Shown here piece after piece: positions 24,132 through 28,796 of a stretch of 28,796 bases of DNA (positions are counted from its first letter, which is position 1; each line of letters opens with the position of its first letter). Source of the DNA: an uncultured Campylobacter sp. (lineage in GTDB: Bacteria; Campylobacterota; Campylobacteria; Campylobacterales; Campylobacteraceae); the NCBI RefSeq assembly GCF_937997595.1, contig NZ_CALKTS010000077.1, forward strand, positions 1-28,796, written 5' to 3'. A program made the translations under genes and the position numbers. Below the pieces are notes generated by a model. The model was given only the letters and a program-made list of their open reading frames with translations, searched no databases and had not been told where the DNA came from.

Positions 24132-26261
24132 ATGATACAAGCAATAGTTAAAAAAGGTAAGGTTTTAGCGGAGCAGATCCCCGCTCCGAGCGTTTCAAAG
24201 GGATGCGTTCTTATAAAAGTAGTAAATAGCTGTATATCGGCGGGCACCGAGATAAGCGGCGTATCAAATAGTGGAAAGAGCCTGATCAGAAGGGCTTTGG
24301 AGCAGCCGGAGAACGTAAAAAAAGTCATCAATATGGTGAAATCCGATGGCATAGCCAGCGTCTACGCGAAGGTAAAGGGCAAGCTTGATAGCGGAAGCCC
24401 GACCGGCTATTCGCTTAGCGGCGTCGTCATAGCGGTCGGAGAGGGCGTTTCAAATTTTGAAGTCGGAGAGCGCGTTGCCGCAGCCGGTGCAGGGCTTGCG
24501 AACCATGCAGAATACGTAGACGTGCCAAAAAATTTAGTTATGAAAATGCCGCAGGATATGGACTTTGAGCGGGCTTGCACCGTGACTCTCGGCGGCATAG
24601 CGATGCAAGGCGTTAGGCGGATCGATCTAAGGTTGGGCGAGACCTGCGTAGTGGTCGGTGCGGGGATTTTAGGGCTTCTTGCGGTGCAGATGCTTAAAAT
24701 TTCAGGCGTAAGGGTTGCGGTCAGCGATTTTGACGATAGGCGCTTGCAGATAGCTAAAGAGTATGGCGCAGAGCTCGTCATAAACCCGTCAAAAGACGAT
24801 TTGCTAGACGTCGTTTCATCTTGGAGCGGCGGATACGGCGCCGATGGCGTGCTATTTACCGCCGCTACGAGCAGTAGCGAGCCGCTATCGCAAAGCTTTC
24901 AGATGTGCAAGAAAAAGGGCAGAGTGGTGCTCGTAGGCGTTGCCGGCATGCAGATCAATAGAGAGGATATGTATAAGAAGGAGCTTGATTTTCTCATCTC
25001 CACCTCTTATGGCCCCGGTCGCTACGACAAGAGCTACGAAGAGCAGGGACTTGATTATCCGTTTAGCTACGTAAGATGGACTGAAAATCGAAATATGAGT
25101 GAGTATCTAAGGCTGGTAAATGAAAATTTGATAAAGCTGGATAAGCTCATAGACGCAAAATATCCTATCGAGCAGGTAACGGAGGCGTTTGAGTCGCTAC
25201 AGACTTCGCAGAATAAGCCGCTCATGGTTTTGCTTGACTACGGCGAGGCAAATTTAGCCGAGCTTGATAGCTATCTAAATCACGATAAAAAAATCATCAT
25301 AAGCTCCGCGCCAGTAAACAGGGATGTGATAAACGTCGCATTCGTCGGAGTCGGCGGATTTGCTACCGGTATGCACCTGCCTAATATCTCAAAGCTTACA
25401 GATAAGTATAAAATTTACGCGATCATGAACCGAAGCGGACATAAAGCAAAGGCGGTGGCGCAGCAATATGGAGCGAATTACGCTACTTCAAATTTAGACG
25501 ATATTTTAAATGATAAAAACGTTGATCTGGTGATCATCTCCACAAGGCACGATAGCCATGCGGAGCTTACTTTAAAGGCGCTTGAAGCAGGCAAAAACGT
25601 ATTTGTAGAAAAGCCGCTTGCGACAAACAAAGATGAGCTTGAAAAGATAAAGAAATTTTACGAAGGTGGAGGCGACAAGCCCCTTTTATTCGTGGGATTT
25701 AATAGGCGATTTAGCGCTTATGCAGAGGAGATAAAAAAGCACACGGGCGCTAGAATAAATCCTATGATAATTAGATATAGAATGAACGCTGGCTACATAC
25801 CTATGGATCACTGGGTGCACGAAAACGGCGGCAGGATGGTGGGCGAAGCGTGCCACATAATAGATCTGATGACGGCGCTAACGGGAAGCGAGATAGAGAG
25901 CATATTTTCGCAGGCTATCACGCCGAGCAATGAAAAATATAGCTCGGAGGATAACAAATCGATCGTCTTAAAATACAAAGACGGCTCGGTGGCCAATATC
26001 GAGTATTTCGCAAACGGTAGTAAGGAGCTAAGTAAGGAATTTATGGAGATTCACTTCGACGGCAAGAGCATCATTTTGGACGATTACAAAAGCCTTAAAG
26101 GATACGGAGTAGGAGTAAAAGAAATTTCAACAAACGTGAGCCAAAAGGGGCAACTCGAAGAGCTTAAGGCGCTATTTGAGGCTCTAAAAGGAAGTAAAAA
26201 AGGCTGGCCGATAGAGTTTTGGGATATGGTGCAGACGACGGAGATTTCATTTTTGATATGA
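24132..26261 (+). CDS. Two-domain oxidoreductase: MDR-type dehydrogenase fused to Gfo/Idh/MocA domain
   Basis: A 709-residue fusion. Residues 1-375 are a medium-chain dehydrogenase/reductase module with a nucleotide-binding VVVGAGILGLLAVQ (about 172-185) and GADGVLFTAATSS. Residues 395-709 are a Gfo/Idh/MocA module with AFVGVGGFATGMHLPNI (about 404-420), STRHDSHAELTLKALEAGK and VFVEKPLAT, whose Lys494 is the family's catalytic lysine. The MDR half shows no usual Cys/His-Glu zinc set (CISAGTE and GYSLSGVV stand where CxxD and GHE would be), so a non-zinc or redox-cofactor role is inferred. Such bi-domain proteins are known from polysaccharide loci, but the substrate is not established. It follows wecC by 20 bp; AAGG lies 8 bases before the ATG. 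Confidence 0.88.
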   Translation: MIQAIVKKGKVLAEQIPAPSVSKGCVLIKVVNSCISAGTEISGVSNSGKSLIRRALEQPENVKKVINMVKSDGIASVYAKVKGKLDSGSPTGYSLSGVVIAVGEGVSNFEVGERVAAAGAGLANHAEYVDVPKNLVMKMPQDMDFERACTVTLGGIAMQGVRRIDLRLGETCVVVGAGILGLLAVQMLKISGVRVAVSDFDDRRLQIAKEYGAELVINPSKDDLLDVVSSWSGGYGADGVLFTAATSSSEPLSQSFQMCKKKGRVVLVGVAGMQINREDMYKKELDFLISTSYGPGRYDKSYEEQGLDYPFSYVRWTENRNMSEYLRLVNENLIKLDKLIDAKYPIEQVTEAFESLQTSQNKPLMVLLDYGEANLAELDSYLNHDKKIIISSAPVNRDVINVAFVGVGGFATGMHLPNISKLTDKYKIYAIMNRSGHKAKAVAQQYGANYATSNLDDILNDKNVDLVIISTRHDSHAELTLKALEAGKNVFVEKPLATNKDELEKIKKFYEGGGDKPLLFVGFNRRFSAYAEEIKKHTGARINPMIIRYRMNAGYIPMDHWVHENGGRMVGEACHIIDLMTALTGSEIESIFSQAITPSNEKYSSEDNKSIVLKYKDGSVANIEYFANGSKELSKEFMEIHFDGKSIILDDYKSLKGYGVGVKEISTNVSQKGQLEELKALFEALKGSKKGWPIEFWDMVQTTEISFLI

Positions 26262-27232
26262 GTTCGTTAGTACAAGATAGGCTTAAAAAATACGATAAAA
26301 TTTTAATAATCGGACCGTATCCGCCTCCTCTTGGCGGAGTGTCGGTTTATATCTATAGACTTAGTAAGTCGCTAGATAATTCGCAAGTATTTGATGTATC
26401 CAAGAATGGTTTTAAAAAATATATCGATTTATTTGCAGTATTGTGCAGGACAAAATTTCGAGCCGTAAATATTCACTCGTTTAGTATGACGATAGTTTTT
26501 GTGCTTATGATTGCTAGACTTTTTAAAAATTTTGATTTAATTGCCACTAGCCATAATCCAAGGTTGTTTGAAGAGTCCTCTAAATTTAAGGAGTTGATTT
26601 ATAGAGTCTTTTTTCATTGCATAGATGTTTTGGTGGTAGTTAATAAGCATATTTTAGACGATTACAAAAGTAGAAATTTGCATATTTCAAAAAGCATTAT
26701 AATCGAGCACGCTTTCTTGCCGCCACCGTTAGAGGAGGAGGATAAAATTTTAGCTACCTATCCCGATTCTTTTTACAATTTTATAAGAAGTAAGACGCAG
26801 ATAATAACGGCAAATGCATTTCAAATATCTTTTTATAAAAATACCGATTTATACGGACTTGACATATGTATAGAACTCACGGCTAAGCTAAAAAATGTCT
26901 ATCCAAATTTAGGATTTATTTTTGCACTAGCAAACGAAAAGGTTAATACGGAGTATATAGATAAAATGTGTCTACGAATAAAAGAGCTAAATTTAGAGGA
27001 AAATTTTTATTTTCTGACTGGGCAAAAAGAGCTTTGGCCTATATTTAAAAAGGCTAGTCTAATGATAAGACCTACGAATACCGATGGCGACGCCCTTAGT
27101 ATTAGAGAGGCTTTATATTTTAAATGTCCTGCGATAGCAAGCGATGTATGCGATAGACCAACAGGAACGATTTTGTTTAAGAATAGAAATTTAGATGATT
27201 TATGTGATAAAGTAAAGGATGTTTTATGTTAG
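26258..27232 (+). CDS. Glycosyltransferase, GT-B fold (GT4-like)
   Basis: Predicted retaining glycosyltransferase adding a sugar during surface-glycan assembly on the cytoplasmic membrane; 324 residues from the ATG at 26258, which overlaps the preceding stop as ATGA. The upstream in-frame TTG would extend it into the oxidoreductase gene. The N-terminal domain opens ILIIGPYPPPLGGVSVYIYR (15-34), the glycine-rich acceptor loop of GT4 enzymes, with a central ATSHNPR and VVVNKHI. The C-terminal domain carries RPTNTDGDALSIREALYFK followed by CPAIASD, matching the donor-binding E(x7)E region. Donor and acceptor cannot be told. Base composition is more AT-rich than the wec genes. No strong ribosome-binding site is seen, so coupling to the upstream gene is likely. 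Confidence 0.83.
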   Translation: MSSLVQDRLKKYDKILIIGPYPPPLGGVSVYIYRLSKSLDNSQVFDVSKNGFKKYIDLFAVLCRTKFRAVNIHSFSMTIVFVLMIARLFKNFDLIATSHNPRLFEESSKFKELIYRVFFHCIDVLVVVNKHILDDYKSRNLHISKSIIIEHAFLPPPLEEEDKILATYPDSFYNFIRSKTQIITANAFQISFYKNTDLYGLDICIELTAKLKNVYPNLGFIFALANEKVNTEYIDKMCLRIKELNLEENFYFLTGQKELWPIFKKASLMIRPTNTDGDALSIREALYFKCPAIASDVCDRPTGTILFKNRNLDDLCDKVKDVLC

Positions 27233-27912
27233 ATAATGTGATTTTTAGAAAAGATGAAATAATAAAAATATGTTGTGATAAAAAAGTTTTACATCTCGGT
27301 TTCATACAACATAAGTTGTATGAACAAAAAATCCAATCCAACGATTGGCTTCATAGTAAAATTGCAGAAGTTGCTGGCTATTTAGTTGGTTTTGATTATT
27401 TGCAAGAAGATGTAGAAATTTTGAAAGATAAATACGGCTATATTGCATATTATGCAGATGTTACGCAACTGGATAAGCTTGAATACCAAGATAAATTTGA
27501 TATTGTGGTATGTGGAGAACTGATTGAGCATATTGAAAATCCTGGTCTAATGCTGGATGGCATAAAAAGATTTATGCATGATGAATCATTATTAATTATC
27601 ACTACGCCGAACCCTTGGTCTAATGAGCGTATTAGGCTAATCAAGTCTGGGAAGCTCGAAAATTTATGGTTAAATAAAGAGCATGTTTGTTGGTATAGCT
27701 TTGAGACTTTAAAGCAATTATTAGACAGAAAAGGGTATGTAGAAAAAAAATATGACTATTATTACTCAGAAAATAAAAATATGTTTTTTAAAACAAAATC
27801 CTTTTTAGATTATATTAAAATTTTGAAAAGAATACTAGTATGTCGGCTCACTAAAAGACAAAATTATGACGGTCTATTTTTTATTGCTAAAGCAAAGAGT
27901 AGAGATGATTAG
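27226..27912 (+). CDS. Class I SAM-dependent methyltransferase
   Basis: A 228-residue putative methyltransferase, probably acting on a sugar or glycan of this locus. Motif I is degenerate (KKVLHLGFIQHKLYE, 19-33, in place of DxGxGxG), followed by WLHSKIAEVA and VGFDYLQEDVEIL (motif II-like, with the acidic ribose contact Asp57). FDIVVCGELIEHIENPGLML (91-110) is the motif IV/post-IV block common in Methyltransf_11/23 proteins, and LIITTPNPWSNER follows. AAAGGA lies about 7 bases before the ATG. It overlaps the glycosyltransferase by 7 bp and the next gene by 8 bp. The sequence is markedly AT-rich compared with the housekeeping genes, suggesting acquisition. Confidence 0.8.
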   Translation: MLDNVIFRKDEIIKICCDKKVLHLGFIQHKLYEQKIQSNDWLHSKIAEVAGYLVGFDYLQEDVEILKDKYGYIAYYADVTQLDKLEYQDKFDIVVCGELIEHIENPGLMLDGIKRFMHDESLLIITTPNPWSNERIRLIKSGKLENLWLNKEHVCWYSFETLKQLLDRKGYVEKKYDYYYSENKNMFFKTKSFLDYIKILKRILVCRLTKRQNYDGLFFIAKAKSRDD

Positions 27913-28796
27913 TAAAGCGAAATGGTTTTTAGATAAAACCTCCCCCATTATTTTCGGCATAGACGATATTACAAATTCAAAATGTCAGTCACGTTTTTTA
28001 AGGGAGCAATGCGATTGTGGTTATCTTGGATTAGGCGATGAAGGTCTATACAATTATTTTGCAAACTATTTATTAAAGAAATATCCAGAAATTAGAGTTA
28101 CATATTTTTTGGTAATGAATTCGCACTCAACATATTTAGATAATGGTAAAACTGGATCTATATACGATAATAATGATTTTTTAAAGCTATTAAATTCCAT
28201 TCTCGATAGATCTGATGAGATAGCATACCATGGACATAATCATGGATATTCCAATGCTACATTGATGGATAGAAAATGGTGCAGAGAATTTGAGCAGTAT
28301 TCTCCGGGTGAGTATTTTAATATTATAAAAAATGATTTAAATCTTTTCAAAAAAAGATTTGACTACCAAATTTTGGGAGGAAGGACTCCGTGCTATAGTT
28401 TTAGAGAAGATTTGGTTGTAGGACTAATTGACTTAAAATTTCGCTGGTGGTCCTTTGACTTTAAGCCTTTTACCAATAATATTTCTTTGAAGTATGGCGA
28501 TGATAAAATTATAGAAATGCCGTCAAATATAAGCGGCGATGCTTTTATATATGGAGGAAATGCAATAAAAAGTAAAATTAAACACTTGCTAAATATCGTA
28601 AAGATAGAAAAAATGATGAAAAGTAGATATGTGATTAGTATAGCGGAGCATTTTATGAATGCTAGACCAGATGGGAAGAGGCAAACGCCAAATGTTTATG
28701 ATGATATAAATTCTTTAGATTTTCTTTTCGGCTATTTAAGGAATAAAGATGTTTGGTATGCTACTTTTAGCGAATGTGCTAATTATTACGAGAGCT
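27905..28796 (+). CDS. Polysaccharide deacetylase-like protein, partial (3' end beyond window)
   Basis: The first 297 residues are visible, running off the right edge. The start ATG at 27905 overlaps the methyltransferase stop by 8 bp. Residues IIFGIDDITNS include Asp20-Asp21, as in the metal and base aspartates of NodB-type deacetylases. EIAYHGHNHGYSN holds His109, 111 and 113 like the H(S/T)xxxH metal site, and GGRTPCYSFRED resembles the conserved arginine/proline motif. The order fits a carbohydrate esterase 4 or DUF2334-like fold, though the sequence is divergent. It could remove an N- or O-acetyl group from a sugar of the glycan; the substrate is unknown. No signal peptide is seen in the visible part, so a cytoplasmic place is likely. 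AT-rich like its neighbour. Confidence 0.7.
   Translation, partial: MISKAKWFLDKTSPIIFGIDDITNSKCQSRFLREQCDCGYLGLGDEGLYNYFANYLLKKYPEIRVTYFLVMNSHSTYLDNGKTGSIYDNNDFLKLLNSILDRSDEIAYHGHNHGYSNATLMDRKWCREFEQYSPGEYFNIIKNDLNLFKKRFDYQILGGRTPCYSFREDLVVGLIDLKFRWWSFDFKPFTNNISLKYGDDKIIEMPSNISGDAFIYGGNAIKSKIKHLLNIVKIEKMMKSRYVISIAEHFMNARPDGKRQTPNVYDDINSLDFLFGYLRNKDVWYATFSECANYYES

Overview
The window looks like a Campylobacter chromosome, most likely one of the higher-GC anaerobic or oral species (C. gracilis, C. rectus, C. showae type). I base this on protein resemblance and gene order, with dense AAATTT-type words in a mid-GC background. From memory, the left block (amidase, NMO-like, tyrS, spoT, rpoZ, pyrH) and the middle block (lnt, yajC, secD, secF, leuS, lptE, folC, M23, mfd, AAA) each have syntenic counterparts in C. 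jejuni. No database search was possible.

Layout. Positions 1-8002 (minus strand) form one tightly packed run: lnt, pyrH, rpoZ, spoT, tyrS, an NMO-like flavoprotein and a cell-wall amidase cut by the left edge. Positions 7978-21629 (plus strand) form a second run starting divergently from the same point: yajC-secD-secF, a small membrane protein, leuS, lptE, folC, an M23 peptidase, mfd, a DUF815-type ATPase, a small unknown ORF and a MagIII-type DNA glycosylase. Nearly all junctions overlap or lie within about 10 bp, which suggests long polycistronic transcripts. Positions 21630-21778 are the largest non-coding gap (149 bp). Positions 21779-28796 (plus strand) are a surface-polysaccharide locus: wecB, wecC, a two-domain oxidoreductase fusion, a GT4-like glycosyltransferase, a SAM methyltransferase and a polysaccharide deacetylase-like gene cut by the right edge. 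Base composition falls visibly toward AT from about 26.3 kb.

How the genes work together. The first two runs are housekeeping: protein export (YajC/SecD/SecF), lipoprotein maturation (Lnt), LPS assembly (LptE), cell wall (amidase, M23), translation (TyrS, LeuS), stringent response (SpoT with RpoZ), UMP supply, folate and DNA repair (Mfd, MagIII). The third region would make UDP-ManNAc and UDP-ManNAcA and build them into a modified glycan.

The most unusual observations are a roughly 145-residue Gln/Asn-rich insertion in FolC encoded by an irregular array of RAATTY words, a 21-bp-arm inverted repeat of AAATTT words also in folC, a small ORF bounded exactly by 10-bp direct repeats between the ATPase and magIII, and the two-domain oxidoreductase that appears to lack catalytic zinc ligands. 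I saw no tRNA, rRNA, CRISPR array, insertion sequence or phage gene. No intergenic stretch exceeds 300 bp.
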